NCBI GenBank assembly: GCA_947478005.1
Contig: CANJVG010000022.1
Coordinates: 1 to 36,787 of the forward strand
Length of the DNA: 36,787 nucleotides
Reading direction: 5' to 3'
Source of the DNA: Bacteroidota bacterium
GTDB taxonomy: Bacteria > Bacteroidota > Bacteroidia > Chitinophagales > LD1
Part shown: positions 10,320-19,785 of the stretch, in pieces
Layout: every line of letters starts with the position of its first letter
Position numbering within the stretch: the stretch's first letter is position 1
Translations under genes and position numbers: made by a program
The notes under the pieces: model-generated
The model's database searches: none
Told to the model about the DNA's origin: nothing
The model's input: the letters and a program-made list of their open reading frames with translations, nothing else

Positions 10320-10499
10320 GCCTAACAGACTCAAGTCGCAGACTTGCTAAATCATTTAAAAACTTCGAAGTCATCCTGCGGAAGACTGCGAAGAACCGGG
10401 CAGTTGTAATAGGAATAAGTAATACCCTATCAAAGGATTTGCAACTTCCTGCGGCTTATTTAGTCTTTAAAGATAACCTTCCTTCGTTAGACGGATCCC

Positions 10500-11132
10500 T
10501 TAAAGCACTATAATGCTAATCACCTGACTCCAGCCATGTTCGCCTTCTTTGGTAAAGGCTTTGTAGCGAAAATAGACCCGGGTGCTGGGTGTTAATCCTT
10601 TTATAACCGTAGTTGCTTTAATTGTGGTGGTATGCTCTTTCCAAACTGTTTTGTTAAGACTATATTCCCATTTATAAGAAGCGCGTTTATCGGCCGCCTG
10701 CGCTACCAAAATTATTTCACCTTCGGATACTCCATGCTTGGCTTCGAAAGGCAGTTTGGTACGGGCAGGTTGTTTCCTGATACTAAAGCCTGCACTTCGG
10801 ATAATAATAGCTGCCTTATCGGGATTTTGCGCTTCATCGGCCAATTCCTGCACATAGGCCAGCCAGGCATAAATATCTTTCACTACGATGGTGTATTTAG
10901 CATTGCGCATAGCTACCGAGCCTCGCCTGCGCGAAAGAGTTAGCTGTTGTGCCGCATCCAATTTCTTCAAACGATCTGCAACCGCAGCTACCGAAGGTTT
11001 GGGCAGGATGAAGATATCGCTGTGTTCTTCAACCAGGGAGATAATGAATCTTAATCTGGTAATAAGAGAAGGGACGCTTCTATAGTTTCTGAAATGAAAC
11101 ACGGCAATAGGGCGGACTCTGTAGTTAGGCAT
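10500..11132 (-). CDS. Hypothetical protein with C-terminal FN3-like domain
   Basis: 210 aa ORF; C-terminal KWEYSLNKTVWKEHTTTIKATTVIKGLTPSTRVYFRYKAFTKEGEHGWSQVISI resembles an FN3 strand pattern. Confidence 0.7.
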   Translation of the reverse strand: MPNYRVRPIAVFHFRNYRSVPSLITRLRFIISLVEEHSDIFILPKPSVAAVADRLKKLDAAQQLTLSRRRGSVAMRNAKYTIVVKDIYAWLAYVQELADEAQNPDKAAIIIRSAGFSIRKQPARTKLPFEAKHGVSEGEIILVAQAADKRASYKWEYSLNKTVWKEHTTTIKATTVIKGLTPSTRVYFRYKAFTKEGEHGWSQVISIIVL

Positions 11133-11184
11133 TGGCTGATGTATTTATGGTGAATAAATTTTCCCGTTGCTCCTCCATTTCTAC

Positions 11185-11478
11185 TCGATGGCTGCTGCCG
11201 CTTCTACTGCGGCAGTTGCCATTTCGGCTTTGTCGCTAAGCTAAGCTGCTACGGCATTTACCATAGTAGCGTTGGCCTTTACCTCATCCATTTGGGCTCC
11301 TGCCATTTCTACTTTGAAAGTTGCCACAGCCGCTCCGGCTTCTTCCATAACCGCTTTGCTTCTTGCCACCTCCGCTATGGTTTTTACCACTTCCTCTTTT
11401 GCTCTGTCCTCTACTGTTATGGCTATTGCCATAATAGTTATGATAGTTGCCACAGCGGCATTGCGGTTTGCTATCTGC
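11185..11478. repeat. Diverged tandem array, exact 21-nt period, about 14 units (array A)
   Basis: Consecutive 21-mers e.g. gctttgcttcttgccacctcc / gctatggtttttaccacttcc / gttatggctattgccataata / gttatgatagttgccacagcg; conserved columns T3, G6, T12, C14, C15, C20. Confidence 0.85.
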
Positions 11479-11863
11479 ACCAACCAGTCTCACTCCTGCA
11501 CCGTTCCACATGGCTAAATTACAGAACAGTCCTGAATCTGCAAAATGCGATTTGAACCCGGCTAAATGAGAGTTGGTACCGGACATTGTACGGATGCAAG
11601 ATGCCAAGAGGAAGATGGCAGAGGCTAAAGTTTAATCCACCGCTGCTTAATGCTAAATCCCTTTGCGCGAATGTCAGCTACATACACACCCGGGCTGAAT
11701 CCACTGATGTCAATGGCAGATGCACCCGGTTGTTTATATTCTTACATCTTCGTCCACCTGCGCTTCACGCTGAAATCTCTTGTTCTAATTCATTGGGAAA
11801 TTCCAACACCCACTAAACAACACCGCCCGTTTCGTGTTTTTATGTTTTAATTGCCTTCACTAA

Positions 11864-13579
11864 ATGAGTCAAATAAACATTCGGTCTTCTTACGATATAG
11901 TAATTATAGGTGCCGGCATGGGTGGTTTGACGGCTGCGGCTACCCTGAGCAAGGCGGGTTATTCGGTGGTGGTGCTCGATGCCGCCAATCAGGCAGGTGG
12001 CTATCTGGCGGGCTTCCATCGCAACAGATTTCGGTTCGATACCGCCATTCACTGGCTCAATCAATGTAACCCCGGTGGCATCATCCACACTATCTTCGAA
12101 ACACTTGGCACCGATTATCCGAAAGTAACGTTACAAAAACGTATTAAGCGTTACATGGGTGACGCGCATGATTATTTACTCACCAATAAACCCGATGGAT
12201 TAAAACATCAATTGCAGGCTGAGTTTCCACACGAAAAAAAAGGTATCGAACGTTTTTTTACAGATGCCAAAGAACTAGGTCTGCAGATGAACACATGGGG
12301 CAATAACGTACGCACTGCAGAAACATTCCGGCTCGCAGAAAAGCCGGCTTTCTTTCTCAAAACATTCCGGTTCATTTTGCCTTTTATCAAGCACATTCGA
12401 TTTACGGGTGAGGAAGGTTTAACAAAAGGGCTGAACCGCTATTTCAAGGATAAAAGACTACATCAGATTTTCAGCACCGAGCCCGATTTGCTTTCATGCT
12501 TAGTGCCTTTTGGCTGGGCTTATTTTGGCGATTTTCAGAACCCACCCGCAGGCGGAGGGCAGGCTTTCCCTGAATGGTTGGCGCATGTTCTTAAATCTTT
12601 CGGCAACGATATTTTTTTTCACACCAAGGTAACTAAGATTCTATTGAAAAACGATACAGCCAGCGGTGTAGAATTAAATCATCGCGGCACTATCTATCAG
12701 GTAAACAGCCGCTATGTAATAGCCGCCTGCGATGTAGAAACCTTATATGAAAAACTGCTGCCGGCTGATGCAGTGCCACAACCTTTAAAAGATCGACTGC
12801 GCGATGCCAAGTTATACGGTTCCTCTCTAACCATTTCAGTCGCTCTCGATTGTTCGCCTGAGTCGTTAGGCTTCGGTGAGGAAGCGGTACATCTTTCAAA
12901 GCAAAGTATCAGCCACACCGAGCAAACTTCGGCCAATGCGGAAACCACAGAACTGATTGTTCTGGCTCCTTCCTTGCGCGACAAAACGATGGCTCCTGAT
13001 GGGCAGGGCACCATTACCATATTTATGCCTGCTGAAATGGAACAGCACGATTATTGGAAAACTACCCGCGATGCTGAAGGCAATTTTATTCGCGGTGATG
13101 CTTACAACCAATTTAAAACCGAACTGGCAGAGATACTGATACGCAGAGTTGAAGAAAAAATTGCTCCGGGTCTGCGCTCGCATATTCTGTTTTATGAAGT
13201 CGCAACTCCTTTCACTCATCAGCGATATACGGGTAATCGTAATGGAACAATGATGGGTGCCCGCCCCGGCAAAGAAAATATGAAGGCCAAGGTGGCCCAT
13301 TATCATACTCCGATAAAGAAATTGTTTTTAGGTAGCCATTGGGCCGAGTTGGGCGGTGGTGTGCCCATTGCTGTTAAGGCCGGTTTCAATGCCGCGCTGT
13401 TGGTGTTGAAGGAGGAGAAACCCAATCAACTCGAGCGGTATGCGCAATACATCAATCAAAAAATAACGGCTGATGAACTGCGCAACGACCCTGCCTTTAG
13501 ACCTTATGCCAATAATTGGTCAAGGAAACCAACCCCTGCCGAAATGCTTGCAGCACGTAGAGGGACAGTTGAAGAGTAA
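11864..13579 (+). CDS. FAD-dependent phytoene desaturase/carotenoid isomerase-like oxidoreductase
   Basis: YDIVIIGAGMGGLTAAATLSKAGYSVVVLDAANQAGGYLAGF dinucleotide-binding motif; C-terminal KKLFLGSHWAELGGGVPIAVKAGFNAALLV. Confidence 0.85.
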   Translation: MSQINIRSSYDIVIIGAGMGGLTAAATLSKAGYSVVVLDAANQAGGYLAGFHRNRFRFDTAIHWLNQCNPGGIIHTIFETLGTDYPKVTLQKRIKRYMGDAHDYLLTNKPDGLKHQLQAEFPHEKKGIERFFTDAKELGLQMNTWGNNVRTAETFRLAEKPAFFLKTFRFILPFIKHIRFTGEEGLTKGLNRYFKDKRLHQIFSTEPDLLSCLVPFGWAYFGDFQNPPAGGGQAFPEWLAHVLKSFGNDIFFHTKVTKILLKNDTASGVELNHRGTIYQVNSRYVIAACDVETLYEKLLPADAVPQPLKDRLRDAKLYGSSLTISVALDCSPESLGFGEEAVHLSKQSISHTEQTSANAETTELIVLAPSLRDKTMAPDGQGTITIFMPAEMEQHDYWKTTRDAEGNFIRGDAYNQFKTELAEILIRRVEEKIAPGLRSHILFYEVATPFTHQRYTGNRNGTMMGARPGKENMKAKVAHYHTPIKKLFLGSHWAELGGGVPIAVKAGFNAALLVLKEEKPNQLERYAQYINQKITADELRNDPAFRPYANNWSRKPTPAEMLAARRGTVEE

Positions 13580-13594
13580 ACAACTAGTCAGCAA

Positions 13595-14068
13595 CTAGCC
13601 GTTCGTATATTTTCCAAATCTTTTTTCAACCGCTAGATTGCGGTAATCAAAAATCTCTTTCAGCTGTCGTTTAATTATAAGTGTATTCGCTATCGCACCG
13701 ATAAACCCGAAAGGCGGTTGGTAGGTGACAATATCGCTCATAAGTACACCACCTTCAATAGCTGCAATTTTGTGTTGGTGATGCCATAAGGAATAAGGGC
13801 CGATGCGTTGCTCATCTACAAAGTATTCCTTCTCCCTAACGTGTGTTATCTCCGTCATCCAGTCCAGCTTGATTCCAAACAAAGGGCTTACCTTGTAGGT
13901 AATAATCATGCCCGGATACATTTTTGCATCATTGCCTTTGCTCGTAACCGTAAAACCCATGTGCTTGGGTGTAATGTCTTTAAGGTTGGCCGGAGAAGAG
14001 ATAAAATCCCACACTTCGTTTATCCCGGCAGGTATTTTTTGCGTTTGTTCTAATTGATAAAAAGCCAT
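13595..14068 (-). CDS. SRPBCC family (ligand-binding cyclase/dehydrase-like) protein
   Basis: MAFYQLEQTQKIPAGINEVWDFISSPANLKDITPKHMGFTV...KVSPLFGIKLDWMTEITHV. Confidence 0.8.
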   Translation of the reverse strand: MAFYQLEQTQKIPAGINEVWDFISSPANLKDITPKHMGFTVTSKGNDAKMYPGMIITYKVSPLFGIKLDWMTEITHVREKEYFVDEQRIGPYSLWHHQHKIAAIEGGVLMSDIVTYQPPFGFIGAIANTLIIKRQLKEIFDYRNLAVEKRFGKYTNG

Positions 14069-14076
14069 TTGCTAAA

Positions 14077-14775
14077 TTATATTTTGAGTGAAGAAATGCC
14101 ACCATCCACATGTAATACTTGTCCCGTAATCCATCCTGCTTTTTCAGACAATAAGAATTCAGCCATGTTGGCAATATCATGGGTATTACCGATTCTCTTT
14201 AGCGGATGTTTTTGTGCGTTAGCTTCGCGCTTGGTTTCGGTGTTCAACAGTGATGCAGCCAGCGGAGTATCGGTTAAGGAGGGTGCTATGCAGTTCACCC
14301 GAATCTTAGGGGAAAACTCAGCAGCCAGAGCTCTGGTTAAACCTTCGATGGCTCCCTTTGATGCAGCAACCTGTGCGTGAAACGGCAGCCCAGTTTGAAC
14401 GGCTACGGTAGAGAATAATACGATGGATGAATTGTCCGAATTTTTCGATTTAGATAACACTGCCTGAATCACTTTTATCGCGCCCGCTACCTGCAGGTTA
14501 AAGTCATCTGTAAAACTACCTGGCTTTATGCGTTCAAATGGTTTAAGGTTAATACTCCCCGGGCAATAGACTATACCAGCTAAAGTGCCGGGTAGAAAGT
14601 CAAGCGAAATGATTTCGTCCAACACATTCAAATAGACATAGTGGATTGCCTCATTTTCCGAATCAGGCAGGTTCTTGTAATAAGTCCCATAAACCTGATG
14701 TCCTGCTTCGGCAAGTTGTAAAGCCAAGCGTTGACCAATTCCGGATGAAGCTCCAACGATTAAGTAATTAGACAT
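14077..14775 (-). CDS. SDR family oxidoreductase
   Basis: MSNYLIVGASSGIGQRLALQLAEAGHQVYGTY; SKGAIEGLTRALAAEFSPKIRVNCIAP; GWITGQVLHVDGGISSL. Confidence 0.92.
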   Translation of the reverse strand: MSNYLIVGASSGIGQRLALQLAEAGHQVYGTYYKNLPDSENEAIHYVYLNVLDEIISLDFLPGTLAGIVYCPGSINLKPFERIKPGSFTDDFNLQVAGAIKVIQAVLSKSKNSDNSSIVLFSTVAVQTGLPFHAQVAASKGAIEGLTRALAAEFSPKIRVNCIAPSLTDTPLAASLLNTETKREANAQKHPLKRIGNTHDIANMAEFLLSEKAGWITGQVLHVDGGISSLKI

Positions 14776-14845
14776 AGAGAAAATATTTTCCTGCCTATAA
14801 CAAGAAAGAACAGGTGTTTGTTCTGGGTGGAGGGAATGGCTGATT

Positions 14846-16393
14846 TTATTTCACGACCACTTCCAGCAGTTTCACTTCTCTTGAAACCTCGCCAAACTCC
14901 ACCAACTTTATTTCCTCAAATAAAACTTTACCATCTAGGCCTTTGTAAAGTGCGTTTACGCGGGTGAAGAAATCGTTCGAAGTGTTCAGCACCTTTTGAG
15001 TGACCGGTGCGCTGCCGTCAGCAGGAAAACGAGTGCATTGCAGTTCCATATTATGTTCATCATCCGTCAACCAGTCGGCATTGTGAAACAGGAAAACATC
15101 ATTGCCTTTGCGGAATGCGGCACTAGAAAAAGCATAGTCCACCTTGGCACTGATTTGTTTCTTAGGAATAAATTGTTGCGACTTGACAACCATATTCTCA
15201 TCCACTCTGAAAGCAAGCAGATACCCTCGCTCGTTCAAAGGAGGCAAGGTTCTAGTAGGATTTGTGAGCGTGTCACGATATTCTGCAAAAAGCATAAATC
15301 CTTTCCCATCAAGTCGTAACACCTGTACCGTTTCGAGATTGGAAAACTCTTTCCCTTTCTTAAAAACCCGATAAGATGCTACTTGGGGAATAAGGTTAGC
15401 ATCGGGAAAAATATCGGTTGTGCCGCTCACATTCAAGCTGGCCGAGAACTTAGTGAGTGAAATGCCTTTAAAGTTCTGTTTGCGGCTGTCACAATAAAAA
15501 TCGGAGGTCATTAATAACTCACCATTGCTTAAAAGCGCGATCTGTATGTTATCATTATACCTATCCGAACCCACCGAGAAAGGGAACGAGTATTGCAGCG
15601 GTTTCTCGGTTTCCTTGTTTACCGAAAAAACATAAAAAGCCTTTACGTAATCCTTGGGCTTTTCAGCAATAGAAATAATATCATCACGCACCTTAGCCGC
15701 GACAAACACCTGCCCATCATTGTTCACCGCCAGTTGCAGAAATTGCAGGTATTCCTTCAGCTCTTTGAACTCATATGTTTTAAAAAAACTTATTCCGGTT
15801 TTATGGTCCGAAATCAGTACTTTATATTTCTGTTGGCGAAAAAAAGGTTTTAGCAACACTGCCGTTTTGCTTTGGTCAGGGCTATGTGCTATCTCTATAC
15901 CGGAGGCGGCAAAGTAGTCCTCCTTATTGTTTAAAACAGTTTTGGGTTCGCCATCAGCAGTCAACGAATCTAAATTGAAATCCTGCTGCATTACCACCGG
16001 CAATTCCTTATGTCCCTCTTTATTATCGAGCATGGTATTCTCATCCATACGTAATTCACATACAGCATAAAACATAGCCAACTTGCCGTTGATAATAGAA
16101 GAATGCAGGTAATAAGTCTTTTCGCCAAACGAGTTAAATAATTCCGAATTTTTCCCGGTCTTGAAACCCGAACCGTATTTGAAAATTTTAAAGCGCGGAG
16201 GTTTGTTAAGGTTTCCCAGCTTCTCAAAACCAATGGCATACCAGGAGCCTTTGTAACTACCTAACACTTCTACATTAGGCTGGTCAATGACAGAACTGGT
16301 ACGGATATCGAAACCGGAGCTGAAAGCAGTTGCAGAAAAAATAAGGATAAAAACGGCAAGGAAAATTTGCTTCATGCAGAAAAGATGATTCAA
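14846..16393 (-). CDS. Secreted hypothetical protein
   Basis: 515 aa ORF with signal peptide-like MKQIFLAVFILIFSATAFSSG; no family recognised. Confidence 0.7.
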   Translation of the reverse strand: MNHLFCMKQIFLAVFILIFSATAFSSGFDIRTSSVIDQPNVEVLGSYKGSWYAIGFEKLGNLNKPPRFKIFKYGSGFKTGKNSELFNSFGEKTYYLHSSIINGKLAMFYAVCELRMDENTMLDNKEGHKELPVVMQQDFNLDSLTADGEPKTVLNNKEDYFAASGIEIAHSPDQSKTAVLLKPFFRQQKYKVLISDHKTGISFFKTYEFKELKEYLQFLQLAVNNDGQVFVAAKVRDDIISIAEKPKDYVKAFYVFSVNKETEKPLQYSFPFSVGSDRYNDNIQIALLSNGELLMTSDFYCDSRKQNFKGISLTKFSASLNVSGTTDIFPDANLIPQVASYRVFKKGKEFSNLETVQVLRLDGKGFMLFAEYRDTLTNPTRTLPPLNERGYLLAFRVDENMVVKSQQFIPKKQISAKVDYAFSSAAFRKGNDVFLFHNADWLTDDEHNMELQCTRFPADGSAPVTQKVLNTSNDFFTRVNALYKGLDGKVLFEEIKLVEFGEVSREVKLLEVVVK

Positions 16394-16549
16394 TAAAATA
16401 AAGAAAGTATTTCGGTGGGGGGATAAGCAAATTTACATTCTTCCATCTAAACACATCATTAGCATAAATTAATTAATAAAAAGCTGGTGACAGAGTAGTC
16501 AATGTTGTTTTGTATTCAATCTAAACACATTCGCACCTTAACACAGTCC

Positions 16550-17584
16550 CTACACAACATTCACTTCCGGCATTATCTCAATCCCGAATTTCTCCTTAAC
16601 CGACTTTTGAATTTCAAGAGCGAGATTCCATATTTCATTTCCTGTGGCGTTGCCGTAATTCACCAACACCAAGGCCTGTGATTTATGCGAACCTGTATTG
16701 CCTACTACTTTACCTTTCCAGCCGCATTGTTCAATCAACCATCCTGCGGGTATTTTTAAGGAGCCATCCTTTTGCGGGAAGCTTGGCATCACCGGATATT
16801 TTAACACCAGTTCTTCAAATAGTTCTTTGTTTATAGAAGGATTCTTGAAGAAACTCCCAGCATTGCCCAACTCCTTCGGGTTTGGCAATTTTGAGTTTCT
16901 GATTTTAATAACCGCATCGCTTACAGCCTTGATAGAAAAATCATACACCTGCATTTCGCTGAGGGTGTTCTTTATATCACCGTAATCGGTCTTGAATTTG
17001 TAAATAGCTTTAGGCGAAGAAAGCTTGGTGAGTTTGAAGCTAACCGAAGTGATAAAGAATTTGTTCTTGTGTTTATGCTTAAACACACTCTCTCTATAAC
17101 CAAACTCACAGTCGTTCAAATTAAACTTCACTAATTCGCCAGTTTCTTTATCGATTGCCTCCAGTTCCTGAAACACATCTTTTATTTCCACGCCATAAGC
17201 GCCAATGTTTTGCATGGGGGCTGCACCAACTAATCCGGGAATGAGCGACAGATTTTCAATGCCCGCATAATTCCGTTCAATACACCAGAGCACAAACTCA
17301 TGCCACAGTTCACCGGCATTTGCCTTTACAATCACTTCTGTTTCTGTTTCACTGACTACTGAAATTCCTTTGATGGAGTTCTTTACTACTAGGCCATTCA
17401 CCTCACCGGTAAAAAGAATATTACTACCTCCGCCAAGAATCAGTTTGTGGTTGTTCTTATAAACCGTAGTTTGCATTAACTCACGAAACTCATCTACGGA
17501 ATTTACCTCTGCAAAATATTGTGCAGACACCGACAACCCGAAGGTGTTCAATTTATCAAGCGGTTTATTTTCCTGTATTTGCAT
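16550..17584 (-). CDS. murB: UDP-N-acetylmuramate dehydrogenase
   Basis: NTFGLSVSAQYF...LILGGGSNILFTG...GLVGAAPMQNIGAYGVEIKDV...GNAGSFFKNP...IPAGWLIEQCGWKG. Confidence 0.96.
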   Translation of the reverse strand: MQIQENKPLDKLNTFGLSVSAQYFAEVNSVDEFRELMQTTVYKNNHKLILGGGSNILFTGEVNGLVVKNSIKGISVVSETETEVIVKANAGELWHEFVLWCIERNYAGIENLSLIPGLVGAAPMQNIGAYGVEIKDVFQELEAIDKETGELVKFNLNDCEFGYRESVFKHKHKNKFFITSVSFKLTKLSSPKAIYKFKTDYGDIKNTLSEMQVYDFSIKAVSDAVIKIRNSKLPNPKELGNAGSFFKNPSINKELFEELVLKYPVMPSFPQKDGSLKIPAGWLIEQCGWKGKVVGNTGSHKSQALVLVNYGNATGNEIWNLALEIQKSVKEKFGIEIMPEVNVV

Positions 17585-17627
17585 TTACTGATTTACTGAT
17601 TCCCCGATTTACAAATCCACTCATTCA

Positions 17628-19103
17628 CTACTTCACCAATCTACTAATTCCTGCTTTTGCTTTCTGGTCCAATCCGTTTTTGTATTCGTGATTTTCGAAA
17701 CTCATGCAGAGATTGTAATAATACTTTGCTTTCTCCTTATCTCCTTTCGCCTCATAAATCTTTCCCGATTCGAAAGCGGAATTGGCGGCAAAGTAACGCG
17801 GCAAATCTTTACCTCGTGCAATCGCACTGTTGTAAAGTATCAACGCAGAATCTTTTCTGTCCCATTCATCATAAATCCTGCCGAACCTATAGAGATACTC
17901 CGTTTGTTCTTCAACATTGCTAAACAAACCTTCCCGCAGCTTACTCATTTCGCTGGCTGCCTGTTGGTAATAGCCGCCATCGAAAAGCAAACGTGCGCGC
18001 AGTAAATTTTTATTCGGCAGGCGATTGCTCTCTGCTTCTTTCTTCGCCTGCTTATCGGCATCTACCATGCTGGCGCCCAGGTTGTCGGCTTTGTTAATGA
18101 AGTAGAAGTAGTTCACCGTATCATCTTTCAGCAAATAGCTCCAGGCAATTTTTTGAAACGAAGATTTAATATGGTTCTCGCCTTTGTAGGCCGCTATAAA
18201 TTGTTTGAAATAAGAATCGGCACCGGCATCCAGCTTGTTCAACTTGGCCAGGCCCGTGAGGTAATTGAGAAAAGGGAAAGACACGAAGGCTTTGTCGGTT
18301 GGTTTGTTGTTGAGTAGCTTCAGCGCTTCTTCGTTGTGTTTGCCATAAACGCCAATATGCGCACAGGTGTAAACGGTCATCAGATTATCCTTCTTCGGAA
18401 AACCGTTTTCCATCAACATCTTCCACGCTCCGTCACTTTGATTTTGCAGATGGAAGAGAAGAAAGGCATAGTAAGTAATCGTTTCTTCCTGATATATAAA
18501 ATCATTCTTCTTACCAACATCAACCAGGTCTTTGAGGTAGCCGATTCCCTTCTCCACACTACCTTCCATGCCCAGGAGGTTTAAGCCCCATTTATATTTA
18601 TCGGGCACGCTGCCGAGCAGGGCATACAAGACCCCGAGCGATTTTTTGTTGGGTTTAAATTCAGGAAACTTCTTCTGATTTTCTTCCAGCAGCTTGAATG
18701 CTTTGCGGATTTCGAAAATGGCATTGAGGTATTCTCCGAATTTTATTTCAATAGCCGCCCATTGCAGATTGACTTCGGCTTGTGTAAACAGAAAATAGGG
18801 CGAGCCGTAATCTCCGGCTGCCAGCAACACCAACAGCACCTCTTTGTTTTTCTTGCGCTTATCATATTCCTCATGGGTGTCGGTTACATACACCGAAAGA
18901 AAATCGACATAGTTTTGGAGATAGAGCGGAATCAGATTGTCGGGGTTCTTTTTCTCTTCTGCTTTCAGCAGCGCATTTCCTTCCTGCAGTTTCAGCGCAA
19001 GAATGCTGTTGTAGGCCTGGCGGCAGTTGTCGTTGAAATCAAAAATCTGCGCAGGCGCCCGGAGCGAGGCAATAAACAGAAAGAAGAAAAGGAGGCTGCG
19101 CAT
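17628..19103 (-). CDS. Secreted TPR-like repeat protein
   Basis: Likely start MRSLLFFFLFIASLRAPAQIFDF (signal peptide) at 19103; helical repeats, e.g. YRFGRIYDEWDRKDSALILYNSAIA...KGDKEKAKYYYNLCMSF. Confidence 0.75.
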   Translation of the reverse strand: MRSLLFFFLFIASLRAPAQIFDFNDNCRQAYNSILALKLQEGNALLKAEEKKNPDNLIPLYLQNYVDFLSVYVTDTHEEYDKRKKNKEVLLVLLAAGDYGSPYFLFTQAEVNLQWAAIEIKFGEYLNAIFEIRKAFKLLEENQKKFPEFKPNKKSLGVLYALLGSVPDKYKWGLNLLGMEGSVEKGIGYLKDLVDVGKKNDFIYQEETITYYAFLLFHLQNQSDGAWKMLMENGFPKKDNLMTVYTCAHIGVYGKHNEEALKLLNNKPTDKAFVSFPFLNYLTGLAKLNKLDAGADSYFKQFIAAYKGENHIKSSFQKIAWSYLLKDDTVNYFYFINKADNLGASMVDADKQAKKEAESNRLPNKNLLRARLLFDGGYYQQAASEMSKLREGLFSNVEEQTEYLYRFGRIYDEWDRKDSALILYNSAIARGKDLPRYFAANSAFESGKIYEAKGDKEKAKYYYNLCMSFENHEYKNGLDQKAKAGISRLVK

Positions 19104-19298
19104 GTCAGGCGAATAAACCGAAAATGATGGAGATTCAAATGCAGAATGATGAGGTTCCCGCTCAGAGCAGCGGTCGGGCTTTCCGTTCCGCTCTTTTTTG
19201 CCACGCAGAAAAGGCAACGCAAAAAAAGGAGCTCCACTGCAATCCCTAACCCAACAGCCGCCCTCCACTCAACATTTTGGCATTTGCATTTTCTCTAA

Positions 19299-19375
19299 GT
19301 CCCATCGGGACGACCTATTGGTAGAAAAACAACAACCCACCCAAGAACCCCGACCCCGGAGCGGGTCGAACATTC
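19299..19375. repeat. Putative REP-like intergenic element with two short hairpins
   Basis: GTCCC-ATC-GGGAC hairpin (19299-19311) and GACCC-CGGAGC-GGGTC hairpin (19352-19367), spaced ~40 nt. Confidence 0.5.
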
Positions 19376-19434
19376 CTAACCTCGTAACCACAGCCAAATT
19401 GCTTTTATTCGCAGAGCAACAAATTCAACCATTC

Positions 19435-19698
19435 ATGACTATCCTTTACATAATAGGTGCCGCAACCATCGCTGTATTTCTTAATCGTGTTTGGCGAAAC
19501 AAAAAACAAACCGCCTCTTTGCCATCGGAGGCGCTGAATAAAAACAGATTTGGCAACCTGAAAGGAAAGCCCAATAGTGAAGAGAAAAATAAAATAGATT
19601 TAATTACCTCAGGTGACAGACCTGAAATAGGTAACAAAAACAAATGGCTTTATCCCGCAGATAACTTTGGAAAAATGGAAAAAGGTGTTGTAGCTTAA
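19435..19698 (+). CDS. Small hypothetical single-TM protein
   Basis: MTILYIIGAATIAVFLNRVWRNKK... within the longer ORF 19198..19698; the upstream part overlaps the REP-like element, so the downstream start is preferred. Confidence 0.4.
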   Translation: MTILYIIGAATIAVFLNRVWRNKKQTASLPSEALNKNRFGNLKGKPNSEEKNKIDLITSGDRPEIGNKNKWLYPADNFGKMEKGVVA

Positions 19699-19785
19699 AA
19701 AAAGGATTTCCACTACAATTGCTACCTCGAGCTACTAACAAAATGTCTAGGCTTCTTATTATTCCCGACATCAGAGTAGTTTGGT

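Noticed and set aside
11241-11607. ORFs 11241..11483, 11284..11607, 11272..11517 and 11292..11555 as separate genes
   Set aside because: A 21-nt period keeps several frames open on both strands, so these ORFs are expected by-products of the array; no frame is decisively supported.
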